From positions 1,984,001 through 2,048,000 of the forward strand of contig NZ_CP192735.1 of NCBI RefSeq assembly GCF_050749815.1: a stretch of DNA of 64,000 nucleotides. Direction: 5' to 3'. Below, piece after piece: positions 26,867 through 35,583 of the stretch (positions are counted from its first letter, which is position 1; each line of letters starts with the position of its first letter). Both the position numbers and the translations under genes were made by a program. Source of the stretch: Dyella_A sp050749815. Its GTDB lineage: Bacteria; Pseudomonadota; Gammaproteobacteria; Xanthomonadales; Rhodanobacteraceae. The notes beneath the pieces were generated by a model. It did not search any database. It was not told the DNA's origin and saw only the letters and a program-made list of their open reading frames with translations.

Positions 26867-26872
26867 TATAAT
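26867..26872 (+). promoter_or_regulatory. -10-like element upstream of typA
   Basis: Consensus TATAAT about 65 bases before the typA ATG. The nearest -35-like TTGTCA (26851-26856) is only 10 bases away, so the -35 is not assigned. Confidence 0.35.
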
Positions 26873-26936
26873 CCGGCGGTTAATCCTTCAGCCCACCTTT
26901 CAGGCGGCCCTTACGGCGCCCGCCGAGCCTTTACCC

Positions 26937-28766
26937 ATGTCCATCGAAAAGCTGCGCAATATCGCCATCGTCGCCCACGTCGACCATGGCAAAACCACCC
27001 TCGTCGACCAGCTGCTCAAGCAGTCCGGCACGCTCTCCGAGCGCACCGTGCTGGCCGAGCGCGTGATGGACTCCAACGACCAGGAAAAGGAGCGTGGCAT
27101 CACCATCCTGGCCAAGAACACGGCCATCACCTGGCAGGGCAACCGCATCAACATCGTCGACACCCCCGGACACGCCGACTTCGGCGGCGAGGTGGAGCGC
27201 GTGCTGTCGATGGTGGACACGGTGCTGATCCTGGTCGACGCGATGGACGGCCCGATGCCGCAGACGCGCTTCGTGACCCAGAAGGCGTTCGCGATGGGCT
27301 TCAAGCCGATCGTGGTGATCAACAAGATCGACCGCCCCGGCTCGCGCCCGGAGTGGGTGGTGGAGCAGGTGTGGGATCTGTTCGACCGCCTAGGCGCCAC
27401 GCCCGAGCAGATGGACTTCCCGATCGTCTACGCCTCGGCGCTGAACGGCTACGCCTCGCTGGACGAAAACGCCCGCGAAGGCGACATGACCCCGCTGTAC
27501 GAGGCGATCATGCAGCACGCGCCCAAGCCGGACGTCGATCCGGACGGCCCGTTCCAGATGCGCATCAGCCAGCTCGACTACAACAACTTCGTGGGCGTGA
27601 TCGGCATCGGCCGCATCCAGCGCGGCACCCTGAAGAAGAACATGCCGGTGGCGGTGATCGATCGCCACGGCAAGAAGCGCCAGGGCAAGGTGCTGCAGGT
27701 GCTGGGCTTCATGGGCCTGGAGCGCATCGAGCAGGACAGCGCCGAAGCCGGTGACATCGTCGCCATCTCCGGCATCGCCGACCTCACCATCTCCGACACC
27801 GTCTGCGCGCTGGACAAGCCCGAGGCGCTGCCGGCGCTCACGGTGGACGAGCCGACCATCAGCATGACCTTCCAGGTGAACAACTCGCCGTTCGCCGGCA
27901 ACAAGGACCTCTCCGGCGGCAAGTTCCTCACCAGCCGCCAGCTCAAGGACCGCCTGGACCGCGAGCAGGTGCACAACGTGGCGCTGAAGGTCGAGCAGGG
28001 TTCGGACGCGGACAAGTTCCTGGTCTCCGGCCGCGGCGAGCTGCACCTGTCGGTGCTGATCGAGAACATGCGCCGCGAGGGCTACGAGCTGGCCGTGTCG
28101 CGTCCGGAAGTGATCATCAAGGAGATCGACGGCCAGATGATGGAGCCGTTCGAGCAGCTGGTGGTCGACGTGGAAGAGATCCACCAGGGCCCGGTGATGG
28201 AGCGTCTGGGCATCCGCAAGGGCCAGCTGAAGAACATGGAGCCGGACGGCAAGGGCCGCGTGCGCCTGGAGTACATGATCCCGGCGCGTGGCCTGATCGG
28301 CTTCCAGAACCAGTTCAAGACCCTCACCCAGGGCTCGGGCCTGCTGTTCCACGTGTTCGACCACTACGGTCCGAAGGAAGAAGGCCAGATCGCCAAGCGC
28401 CCCAACGGCGTGATGATCGCTAACGCCGGCGGCACCACCCCCGCCTACTCGCTGGGGCCGCTGCAGGAGCGCGGCAAGCTGTTCGCCGCCGAAGGCGACA
28501 ACGTGTACGAAGGCCAGCTGGTGGGCATCCACGCCAAGGACAACGACCTCACCGTCAACGCGATCAAGCCCAAGCCGCTCACCAACATGCGCGCCTCGGG
28601 CAAGGACGACGCGATTCAGCTCACCCCGGCGATCAAGTTCTCGCTGGAACAGGCGCTGGACTTCATCGACGACGACGAGCTGGTGGAAGTCACCCCGAAG
28701 GAAATCCGCCTGCGCAAGAAGCACCTCACCGAGAACGACCGCAAGCGCGCCTCGCGCGGCGGCTGA
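26937..28766 (+). CDS. typA: ribosome-binding GTPase TypA/BipA
   Basis: 609 aa, normal family length. EF-G-like GTPase: P-loop VAHVDHGKTTLVDQLL, switch with RGITILAKNTA, DTPGHADFGGEVERVL, and NKIDRPGSRPEWVV. Domains II, III and V follow, ending in the TypA-specific C-terminal domain (GGTTPAYSLGPLQERG and a basic tail). TypA acts on the ribosome in late 50S assembly and in stress or low-temperature growth. A strong intrinsic terminator follows at 28789-28816. Confidence 0.97.
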   Translation: MSIEKLRNIAIVAHVDHGKTTLVDQLLKQSGTLSERTVLAERVMDSNDQEKERGITILAKNTAITWQGNRINIVDTPGHADFGGEVERVLSMVDTVLILVDAMDGPMPQTRFVTQKAFAMGFKPIVVINKIDRPGSRPEWVVEQVWDLFDRLGATPEQMDFPIVYASALNGYASLDENAREGDMTPLYEAIMQHAPKPDVDPDGPFQMRISQLDYNNFVGVIGIGRIQRGTLKKNMPVAVIDRHGKKRQGKVLQVLGFMGLERIEQDSAEAGDIVAISGIADLTISDTVCALDKPEALPALTVDEPTISMTFQVNNSPFAGNKDLSGGKFLTSRQLKDRLDREQVHNVALKVEQGSDADKFLVSGRGELHLSVLIENMRREGYELAVSRPEVIIKEIDGQMMEPFEQLVVDVEEIHQGPVMERLGIRKGQLKNMEPDGKGRVRLEYMIPARGLIGFQNQFKTLTQGSGLLFHVFDHYGPKEEGQIAKRPNGVMIANAGGTTPAYSLGPLQERGKLFAAEGDNVYEGQLVGIHAKDNDLTVNAIKPKPLTNMRASGKDDAIQLTPAIKFSLEQALDFIDDDELVEVTPKEIRLRKKHLTENDRKRASRGG

Positions 28767-28788
28767 TCGGGTACTTCATCGCTGTACG

Positions 28789-28816
28789 AAAAAGCCGCCC
28801 TCGGGCGGCTTTTTTT
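28789..28816 (+). terminator. Rho-independent terminator of typA
   Basis: AAGCCGCCC / GGGCGGCTT stem with a 2-nt TC loop followed by a run of Ts; A-run on the 5' side makes it usable from both strands. Confidence 0.92.
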
Positions 28817-28863
28817 ATCCCGAACGGTATCGGCACGCGCCGGTAAAACGACGGCCCTACCCG

Positions 28864-29178
28864 TCACGGCACCAGGTGCGCGATCGGGCTCACCGACCAG
28901 CACACGGTGCCCTGATCGATCGCCGCATGCACCGGCGCATCGGCCAGCTCGCGCATCAGGCGACGGGCGGAAGCCCTGGCGTCGGCCACCCGCTTCCAGA
29001 CGACCAGATCCACCACCGTGCCGTCCGGATGCTGCAGCAGCATTCGCGAGACGAATCCGCGCTGCCGCCGCAGCCAGGGATCGACGTCCGCATTCGCGGC
29101 GATGAAGTCCGCCAGCTGCAGCCCGGCAACCAGCTTGAAGGTCGTCATCTCGATGGCGGGTCGCATGGTCATTGCCAT
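28864..29178 (-). CDS. small dimeric alpha/beta-barrel (ABM-like) protein
   Basis: 104 aa from the ATG at 29178, whose ATGA overlaps the stop of the upstream SDR, so the two are coupled. Pattern FKLVAGLQLADFIAANADVD, RQRGFVSRMLLQHPDG, VVDLVVWKRVADARAS matches the ferredoxin-like antibiotic-biosynthesis-monooxygenase/dimeric-barrel superfamily. No catalytic residues can be assigned. It may be an auxiliary to the SDR. Confidence 0.65.
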   Translation of the reverse strand: MAMTMRPAIEMTTFKLVAGLQLADFIAANADVDPWLRRQRGFVSRMLLQHPDGTVVDLVVWKRVADARASARRLMRELADAPVHAAIDQGTVCWSVSPIAHLVP

Positions 29179-29930
29179 CAGATGCAGTACCCGCCACCAA
29201 CCTCGATCCGCTGCGCATTGACCCAACCGCTGTCGGGAAGCAGCAGCGAGGCGATCACACCGGCCACGTCCGTCGCCTCCCCCACCCGCCCCAGGGCGGT
29301 CTGATCGGCGAGCATCTGCGCAAACTCCGGATGCTTGTCCAAAGCGCTGTCGCCCAGCTCCGTGCGGATGGCGCCCGGCGAAACCGAATTGGCGCGGATG
29401 CGGCGCGGGCCGAACTCCTTGGCTATGTAGCGCGTCAGCACGTCCAGGCCGCCCTTCATGGCCGCGTACGGCGCCACGCCCACGGTGGCGACGCGCGTGG
29501 TGGCGCTGCTCACGTTGACGATGGAGCCGCCATCGGCCAGCAGCGGCAACAGCGCCTGGGTCAGGAACAGCGGCCCCTTGAGGTGCACATTCATCAAGCC
29601 ATCAAAGACGGCCTCGGTGATCGTGCCAAACGGATGGAAGCCGCCGTGACCGGCGTTGTTCACCAGGCCATCGAACGACGCCCGCCCCCACTCCCGCTCC
29701 AGCGTGGTCGACAGCTCGCGCGTGAAGCGCTCGAAGCTGGCGACGTCGCCCACATCCAGCGACAGGGCCACCGCCTTGCCGCCTTCGCCCCGGATCTGCT
29801 CGACCAGCGCGTCCGCACCGGCCCGATGGCTGCGGTAGGTGGCGACGACACCAAAGCCGTGCCGCGCGCAGGCCAGCGCGGCGGCGTGTCCGATGCCTCG
29901 ACTGGCGCCGGTGATCAATGCGATTTTCAT
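29178..29930 (-). CDS. SDR-family oxidoreductase
   Basis: 250 aa. NAD(P)-binding GASRGIGHA at the N-terminus, VNNAGHGG, Ser in NVSSATT and the intact YAAMK catalytic tetrad, then NSVSPGAIRTEL and the C-terminal VNAQRIEVGGG. Likely an NADP-dependent ketone/alcohol oxidoreductase (basic residue after the second strand: YRSHRAG). Divergent from an AraC-type regulator and coupled to the ABM-like gene. Substrate unknown. Confidence 0.9.
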   Translation of the reverse strand: MKIALITGASRGIGHAAALACARHGFGVVATYRSHRAGADALVEQIRGEGGKAVALSLDVGDVASFERFTRELSTTLEREWGRASFDGLVNNAGHGGFHPFGTITEAVFDGLMNVHLKGPLFLTQALLPLLADGGSIVNVSSATTRVATVGVAPYAAMKGGLDVLTRYIAKEFGPRRIRANSVSPGAIRTELGDSALDKHPEFAQMLADQTALGRVGEATDVAGVIASLLLPDSGWVNAQRIEVGGGYCI

Positions 29931-30067
29931 GGGGATGCCCTGCAGCGTGCGAAAGATGCAGGCAGCGTAGGTCGCTCGCGCGGACGACTCTGGCCGGATC
30001 GTCGCGCACCCTTGCCCGATCCTCTCAAATGCGCGGTGGCGACCGGCGCAGCCGGCATAATCCACCG

Positions 30068-30952
30068 ATGGATTCCGCCCTGGCCGAACTGCACCGACTC
30101 ACGGCGCATGCAGAGAACCGCCGCACCGAAACCGGCCTGCCGCGCGTGGCCATGGTCCAGGGCGAGATTCCCGAGCACCAGCTGGCGGCCGTGTACGAGC
30201 CGATGATCAACCTGATCCTGCAGGGCGGGAAAACCCTCACCATCGGCGGCCAGACCTATCGCTACGACCCCACCCACTACTTCGTGATGTCGATCGACGT
30301 GCCGGCCACCGGCACCGTGCACCCGGACCGCGACGGCCGGCCCTACCTGGCCGTCGCCCTGACGCTCGATCCGGACGTGGTCGCGGACCTGCTGGACGAC
30401 ATGCCCACGCCGAAAACCGGCACGCACGACGAACGCGGCTTCAGCGTCTGCCCCACCACGCCGGAACTGCTCGACGCATGGTTGCGACTACTGCGCCTGA
30501 TGGAGCACCCGGGCGACATCGCTGCGCTGGCACCGGTGTACGAGCGCGAGATCCTGTATCGCGTACTGCAAGGCCCGCAGGGATGGATGCTGCGCGAGAT
30601 CGCGCTGCCGGACAGCACGCTCTCGCGCATCCGCCGCACCATCGCCTGGCTGCGCGAACACCACGACCGCCCCGTGCAGGTCGAAACCCTCGCCGACCTC
30701 GCCGCGATGAGCCCCGCCACCTTCCACCGCCACTTCAAGGCGGTCACCGTGATGAGCCCCATCCAGTTCCAGAAGCAGCTCCGCCTGCTGCGCGCCCGGC
30801 AACTGCTGATGACCGGCGCGCGAACCGCTTCGGATGTGGCATACCGCGTGGGCTACGAAAGCCCCTCGCAGTTCGGCCGCGACTACGCTCGCTTGTTCGG
30901 CGCCTCACCGCTGCGCGATGCGCAGCGGCTGCGCAAGGAGCTACTCATCTAG
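30068..30952 (+). CDS. AraC-family transcriptional regulator
   Basis: 294 aa. N-terminal cupin-like ligand domain (about 15-165) of the AraC_N type (YEPMINLILQGGKTLTIGGQTYRYDP, MSIDVPATG). C-terminal double HTH from about 195 (LADLAAMSPATFHRHFKAVTVM, then ASDVAYRVGYESPSQFGRDYARLFG). This regulator type typically sits opposite an SDR or other reductase and activates it in response to aldehydes or related stress; that arrangement is seen here with the SDR starting 137 bases away. Confidence 0.9.
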   Translation: MDSALAELHRLTAHAENRRTETGLPRVAMVQGEIPEHQLAAVYEPMINLILQGGKTLTIGGQTYRYDPTHYFVMSIDVPATGTVHPDRDGRPYLAVALTLDPDVVADLLDDMPTPKTGTHDERGFSVCPTTPELLDAWLRLLRLMEHPGDIAALAPVYEREILYRVLQGPQGWMLREIALPDSTLSRIRRTIAWLREHHDRPVQVETLADLAAMSPATFHRHFKAVTVMSPIQFQKQLRLLRARQLLMTGARTASDVAYRVGYESPSQFGRDYARLFGASPLRDAQRLRKELLI

Positions 30953-31027
30953 ATGAGCGCTGTAAAACACTCGCACTTGCGAGTCAGCCGCGCTATCGCC
31001 GCGCAAAGAGGCCCACCCGCTCGCAGT

Positions 31028-32068
31028 TCACGGCTTTGAGTCGCTGGATGCCACATCGGCTCGCTCACGCCGAACGAGACCCACCACGTTTTCCACTGCG
31101 TCAATCACGACCTGCGGACGATCGTATTGGACGTAGTGCCCTGCCCCCGGAACAATGGCGTTGAATCCCCGGGTGGACATGGCCGCCACTTCGTTGTGCA
31201 TGGTTTCCCACGAGAGGGTTCTTTGATCGCGCAAGGCCTGCGTCTCGTCCTTCGCGGGTGGGTATGGTGCATGCGTGAGCACTACGATTGGCATGTCCCC
31301 GAAACTGCGGCGCGTCCGGCGGGTCTGGTCGGCGCTGGCGTAAAAGATGGCGTGACGCTCAGAAGCCGCTGCTGCCTGCCACCGCTCCGTCGCCGCGTAG
31401 TGCATCTGAGCCGCGTTGATCTCGGCGCTGAAACGTGGATCCGGAGCTCCGACACACTTTTCGAAAGCAGGGGTACCAGGAACGAGACCTTTGCGGGCCT
31501 CCGTGACGCAACTGTCGTACTCGGCCAGATATGCATCCCACTTGGCTTGCTGGCCCGGTTCGCCAATCGCCCACCCACGCTCGGACTGATCCTCGTGCGA
31601 TCCCTCCACTGATACCAAGCCCACCACATCTTTTGGATAGCGGTCTGCGTAGACACGTATATACATACCTGCTGCCGAATGACCCACGAGCACATAGGGC
31701 GGCTTCTCGCCAGCAGCCCGCAATAGCTTGTGCAAATCCTCGGCAATGTTTAGAGCAGTGCTCGGGCGATTCGACGCATCGCTGAATCCGAGACCCGCAC
31801 GATCGTATGAGCACACGCGTGTGTCTGCAGCGATCGGCTTTTGCACCAACGCCCAAGAAATCGTCGAGTCCCCCATCCCCGCATCAAGGATCACAGTGGG
31901 CTTGCCATGACCAAGGCAGTAAATGTTCATTCGCCGCCCGTTATCCATCGCCACCAGCCTCCGTGGCTGTGCGTAAACAGGATCCGTCACGATCGGGTCT
32001 TTGGCACTCTTCGCATGCACCACGCCCATTGCCAGCACCGCGAGCCACGTGCTCAAACTCTTACGCAT
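31028..32068 (-). CDS. secreted alpha/beta hydrolase
   Basis: 346 aa from the ATG at 32068 with AGGGGAACAAGG upstream; further in-frame starts at 32098 and beyond are less likely. Sec signal MRKSLSTWLAVLAMGVVHA. Core motifs: VILDAGMGDSTISWAL, CSYDRAGLGFSD, nucleophile Ser in LVGHSAAGMYIRVYADRYP, and His in PGAGHYVQYDRP. Base composition is noticeably less G+C-rich than its neighbours, as is the following gene, suggesting recent acquisition. Substrate unknown. Confidence 0.82.
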   Translation of the reverse strand: MRKSLSTWLAVLAMGVVHAKSAKDPIVTDPVYAQPRRLVAMDNGRRMNIYCLGHGKPTVILDAGMGDSTISWALVQKPIAADTRVCSYDRAGLGFSDASNRPSTALNIAEDLHKLLRAAGEKPPYVLVGHSAAGMYIRVYADRYPKDVVGLVSVEGSHEDQSERGWAIGEPGQQAKWDAYLAEYDSCVTEARKGLVPGTPAFEKCVGAPDPRFSAEINAAQMHYAATERWQAAAASERHAIFYASADQTRRTRRSFGDMPIVVLTHAPYPPAKDETQALRDQRTLSWETMHNEVAAMSTRGFNAIVPGAGHYVQYDRPQVVIDAVENVVGLVRRERADVASSDSKP

Positions 32069-32179
32069 CCTTGTTCCCCTGTTGGTCATCGACGCCATTC
32101 TGACAAACAAAACCCGGGTCCAAAACCCGGCCCAGAGTGTACTTTCGAGCGACCGCTTCGAGCCAAAATCAGACACTGC

Positions 32180-32746
32180 CTACCAAAATTTCCACGACGG
32201 CTTCTTAGGCAACTGAAGCCGCGGCGGCACTGTCTTGGACCCTTCGATGACCCCATAGAGCGCGACATTGAAGCTGACTTCTGCGCCTATTTTCCCTGCG
32301 CATTCCTTGACGATAAAGGCCGTACCCATTGCTGCGGACTGGGCAGCCTCCTTAAGACTTAGGCGGTTCTCTTCAGCGATCCGCACGGCATCCTCTTGCA
32401 GCAACACCAGCGATTGAACAACCGATAGCTTTGGCTCCTCGCCCCGAAGTGCATTGCTGCCGCCGATTTTCGACTTGTCGAGCACGACTCCGAAGTTTTG
32501 AAGCATCGATCCCAATATATTGATCAGTTGCGGCCCTTCCTCATTGGCCTTCTCTGAAAGAAGTACCGATCCAGGTTCAAATTTGTTGATATCGAGATTG
32601 AACGATCGCAGGAGCAGACTTCCTGACAACCGAGCCGCTGCTGCAATTGCGGTTTCCGCGTGCACAGCTCGGCCGGTGCCGGCCCGAGCTGCAACAAGGT
32701 CAACAAATAGTCCGGCGACTTTGTTCTGTGCGTCCAAATTGCTCAC
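32180..32746 (-). CDS. hypothetical protein
   Basis: 188 aa if started at the GTG at 32746, which has GGAGG 5 bases upstream; an in-frame TTG at 32758 lacks an SD. Not recognised. Helical, soluble, Ala/Leu-rich with no signal or membrane segment; features include LLLRSFNLDINKFEPGSVL, SVVQSLVLLQEDAVRIAEEN and the basic/aromatic end PKKPSWKFW. Low G+C for the window, like the neighbouring hydrolase. Confidence 0.55.
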   Translation of the reverse strand: MSNLDAQNKVAGLFVDLVAARAGTGRAVHAETAIAAAARLSGSLLLRSFNLDINKFEPGSVLLSEKANEEGPQLINILGSMLQNFGVVLDKSKIGGSNALRGEEPKLSVVQSLVLLQEDAVRIAEENRLSLKEAAQSAAMGTAFIVKECAGKIGAEVSFNVALYGVIEGSKTVPPRLQLPKKPSWKFW

Positions 32747-32808
32747 GTTACCCTCCAAAAATGCGCACGCTTATAGCGTCCGCTCTGGGCCCGACATCCG
32801 CCCTTACC

Positions 32809-33429
32809 TCAACCCACCACCACCTGCGCCCGCTCCAACGCCGCCACCCGCCGCTCCAGCCTGGGGCCCAGGTAGCAATGCGACCCACACGGCAGCAGCC
32901 CGGCCTGCTGGAACTCGCGCAAGTACCACTGCGGGGTGCGGGCGACGAAGCCGTGCATGTCGCCGTCGGGGTCATCGCTGCGGGTGAACACTTCGACGAA
33001 GGCGATGCCTTCGAGCATGTCGACGATGCCGCCGAGGCCCGCGCGGATTTCGGCGGGCTTGAGGTAGTGCAGCACGTCGGTGCAGACGATGAGGTCGAAG
33101 CGGGTGTCGAAGCGCAGGTATTCGAGCTGGCCGAAGGTGGCCAGGCCGATGTTGCGACTGCGGCCGTAGCGGTTGACCACGTACTCGCTGGCGTCCAGCC
33201 CGCGGTAGCTCGCCTCCGGGCGCAGCGCGCGCAGGTGGGCGCGCCACGGCGCCTCGCCGCAGCCCACGTCGAGCACGCTGCGGATGGGGCGGCCCAGGTA
33301 GTACTCGGCCTGCGCCACGGCCAGCGCCACCTTGCGGCGCAGCTCGGCGGGCGAGGCGACGGTGTGGTCCGGGTGGCGGTACCACTTGTCGAAATAGGCG
33401 CGGTCGTAGGTCTTGGGCACGGCGGGCAT
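32809..33429 (-). CDS. class I SAM-dependent methyltransferase
   Basis: 206 aa from the ATG at 33429. Motif I SVLDVGCGEAPWRAHL (SAM-binding Gly loop), acidic motif II YRGLDASEYVV, motif post-II FDLIVCTDVLHYL, and VEVFTRSDD. Typical Rossmann methyltransferase of the Methyltransf_25/12 kind; acceptor unknown. Divergent from the small conserved gene at 33531. Confidence 0.87.
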   Translation of the reverse strand: MPAVPKTYDRAYFDKWYRHPDHTVASPAELRRKVALAVAQAEYYLGRPIRSVLDVGCGEAPWRAHLRALRPEASYRGLDASEYVVNRYGRSRNIGLATFGQLEYLRFDTRFDLIVCTDVLHYLKPAEIRAGLGGIVDMLEGIAFVEVFTRSDDPDGDMHGFVARTPQWYLREFQQAGLLPCGSHCYLGPRLERRVAALERAQVVVG

Positions 33430-33530
33430 CCTGGCGGTCAGCGCGCATGGTAACTGCCGTCGCGCCAGCATCACCCGACGCCCACGCAAGGCGGCGCACG
33501 ATGCCCCATCCCCCACCGAGGAGTACGCCC

Positions 33531-33818
33531 ATGCCCATGGTCCGCATGCGCCTGATCGGCAGCCGCGACGACGCCGACACCGTGATCAACGCCCTGCACG
33601 GCATCGACGGTATCGAGCACGTGGAAGAAGTGGACGACCTCACCCCGATGATGCGCGACGACTCCAGCTCCAGCGAACTGGTGGACGACAGCGAGGGCAA
33701 GATCTACTACGTGGAAGTGCGCGCGCCCAACGCCAACCGCGTCGACGCGGTGCAGAGCGTGGCCGAGTTCATCGGGCGCGAGCGCGGCATGGGGGTGGAG
33801 TTCGTGGACGAGTTTTGA
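33531..33818 (+). CDS. conserved hypothetical small acidic protein
   Basis: 95 aa; start chosen for GAGGAG 8 bases upstream (a second ATG follows at 33537). Sequence pattern VRMRLIGSRDDADTVINALHGI, then EHVEEVDDL, and KIYYVEVRAPNANRVDAVQSVAEFIG looks like a small ferredoxin-like beta-alpha-beta fold. Acidic middle (RDDSSSSELVDDSEG). No function inferred. Confidence 0.65.
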   Translation: MPMVRMRLIGSRDDADTVINALHGIDGIEHVEEVDDLTPMMRDDSSSSELVDDSEGKIYYVEVRAPNANRVDAVQSVAEFIGRERGMGVEFVDEF

Positions 33819-33860
33819 TTGGGCGAGCCGTCCGCTTGCGCGAGAGCGGCGGATTACCAA

Positions 33861-33889
33861 GAGCATCGCGGCTGAAGCCGCTCCTACAA
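33861..33889. repeat. single REP-like arm
   Basis: GAGCATCGCGGCTGAAGCCG continuing to CTCCTAC, the same as one arm of the 23496-23580 element, without its partner. Confidence 0.75.
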
Positions 33890-34003
33890 GGGGCGCAAGG
33901 TGTTGCGAAGGCTGAACGGGGCGGACGCGACGGCAGCACCCGGTACACCGTAGCGCGGGTTCCGCGTTGACCATCGCATCGCCCACTGCACGGATGGCTT
34001 CGC

Positions 34004-35566
34004 ATGCGCCTCGTCTTTGCCTCGCTCGCCACCGGTTTGCTGCTGGCCGCGGCCGGCGCAGCGCCCGCGCTCGCCAGCTCCCCCGGCGCGCCGCTTTCCC
34101 ACGACGACATTGCCTGGCTGCGCCGCGCCAGCTTCGGCGTGGACAGCGCCACTCTGGCGCGCTACCGGCAGCTCGGCCGCGAGGGCTGGCTCGATGAAGC
34201 ACTCGCCGATCGCAACGACACCCTGCCCTCCCCCATCCAGCAGCTGATCGACAGCTACGATGCGATCAACACGCCGCCACTGGAGCTGGTGAAGCGCTAT
34301 CGCGACCAGATGAAGCAGGTGAAGACGATGCCCGACGGCGACGCCAAGGTCGCCGCCAAGAAAACGGCGCAGAAGGACGGCCGCAAGCTGCTGCGCGAGG
34401 CCCAGCAAGCCGAGCTGCTGCACGCCATCTACGGCAGCAATCCGCTGAAGGAGCAGATGGTGTGGTTCTGGTTGAACCACTTCAGCGTGTACGGCGCCAA
34501 GGGGCCGGTGAAGCTGCTGGCGGCGGACTACGAAGAGCATGTGATCCGCCCGCACACGCTGGGTAAGTTCCGTGACCTGGTGATGGCCACGCTGGAAAGC
34601 CCGGCGATGCTGATGTACCTGGACAACGCGCAGAACGCCAAGGGCAAGGTCAACGAGAACTACGCGCGCGAACTCATGGAGCTGCACACGCTGGGCGTGG
34701 GCAGCGGCTACACCCAGCAGGATGTGCAGCAGCTGGCGCTGATTCTCACCGGCGTGGGCGTGGCGCGCCCGCGCCAGATGGAAGGCAGGCGACGCTTCGC
34801 GCGCTTCGGCGGCGCGCAGCGCGGCGTGGTGCAGCGCGGCCTGTTCGAATTCAACCCGGCCCGCCACGACGACAGCGACAAGACCTTCCTCGGCCACCGC
34901 ATCCGTGGCGGTGGCTTTGAGGAGGTGGAGCAGGCGGTGGACCTGATCGTCAGCCAGCCAGCTTGCGCGCGCTTCGTGTCGCGCCAGCTGGCGCAGTACT
35001 TCGTGGCCGACGATCCGCCGCCCGCATTGGTGGACGCGATGGCCAGAACCTTCCAGCGCACCGACGGCGACATCGCCGCCGTGCTGCGCACGCTGTTCAC
35101 CGCGAAGGAGATCACTGCCACCGCGGGCGGCAAGTTCAAGGACCCGATGCAGTTTCTCGTCTCGGCCATGCGCGTGAGTCTGGACGGCCGGCCGATCAGC
35201 AACGCACAGCCGCTGGTGGGTGCCCTGCAGCAGATGGGCGAGCCGATCTACGGCCGCATCACGCCGGACGGCTGGCCGCTGGACAACGCCAGCTGGTCCG
35301 GCTCGGGACAGATGGCCAAACGCTTCGACATCGCCGGCATGATCGGCAGCGGCCGCAGCCGACTGTTCGAGCCCGCGGCCGACGACGACGCCGGCCCGAG
35401 GCCGCCACACATGCGCCCTGACCCGCCGGCACTGAACGGCCCGCTGTTCGCGCAGACCATGCAACCGTGGCTGTCGCCGCACACGCGCGACGCCCTGGCG
35501 CAGGCGAAATCGCCGGCCGAGTGGAACACCTTCCTGCTCGCTTCCCCCGACTTCAACACCCGCTGA
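34004..35566 (+). CDS. DUF1800-family exported protein
   Basis: 520 aa with Sec signal (cleaved near PALAS). Family landmarks: DDIAWLRRASFGVD, then GREGWLDEALA, MVWFWLNHFSVYG, RPHTLGKFRDLVMATLESPAML, YARELMELHTLGV and RFVSRQLAQYFV. DUF1800 proteins occur almost always directly upstream of a DUF1501 protein, as here with a 17-base gap. Biochemical role unknown; a secreted complex is inferred from the fixed pairing. Confidence 0.9.
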   Translation: MRLVFASLATGLLLAAAGAAPALASSPGAPLSHDDIAWLRRASFGVDSATLARYRQLGREGWLDEALADRNDTLPSPIQQLIDSYDAINTPPLELVKRYRDQMKQVKTMPDGDAKVAAKKTAQKDGRKLLREAQQAELLHAIYGSNPLKEQMVWFWLNHFSVYGAKGPVKLLAADYEEHVIRPHTLGKFRDLVMATLESPAMLMYLDNAQNAKGKVNENYARELMELHTLGVGSGYTQQDVQQLALILTGVGVARPRQMEGRRRFARFGGAQRGVVQRGLFEFNPARHDDSDKTFLGHRIRGGGFEEVEQAVDLIVSQPACARFVSRQLAQYFVADDPPPALVDAMARTFQRTDGDIAAVLRTLFTAKEITATAGGKFKDPMQFLVSAMRVSLDGRPISNAQPLVGALQQMGEPIYGRITPDGWPLDNASWSGSGQMAKRFDIAGMIGSGRSRLFEPAADDDAGPRPPHMRPDPPALNGPLFAQTMQPWLSPHTRDALAQAKSPAEWNTFLLASPDFNTR

Positions 35567-35583
35567 GAGAAGAGGCTCCCACC

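Noticed and set aside
26851..26872. TTGTCA plus TATAAT as a full sigma-70 promoter for typA
   Set aside because: The spacing is only 10 bases; only the -10-like element is kept.
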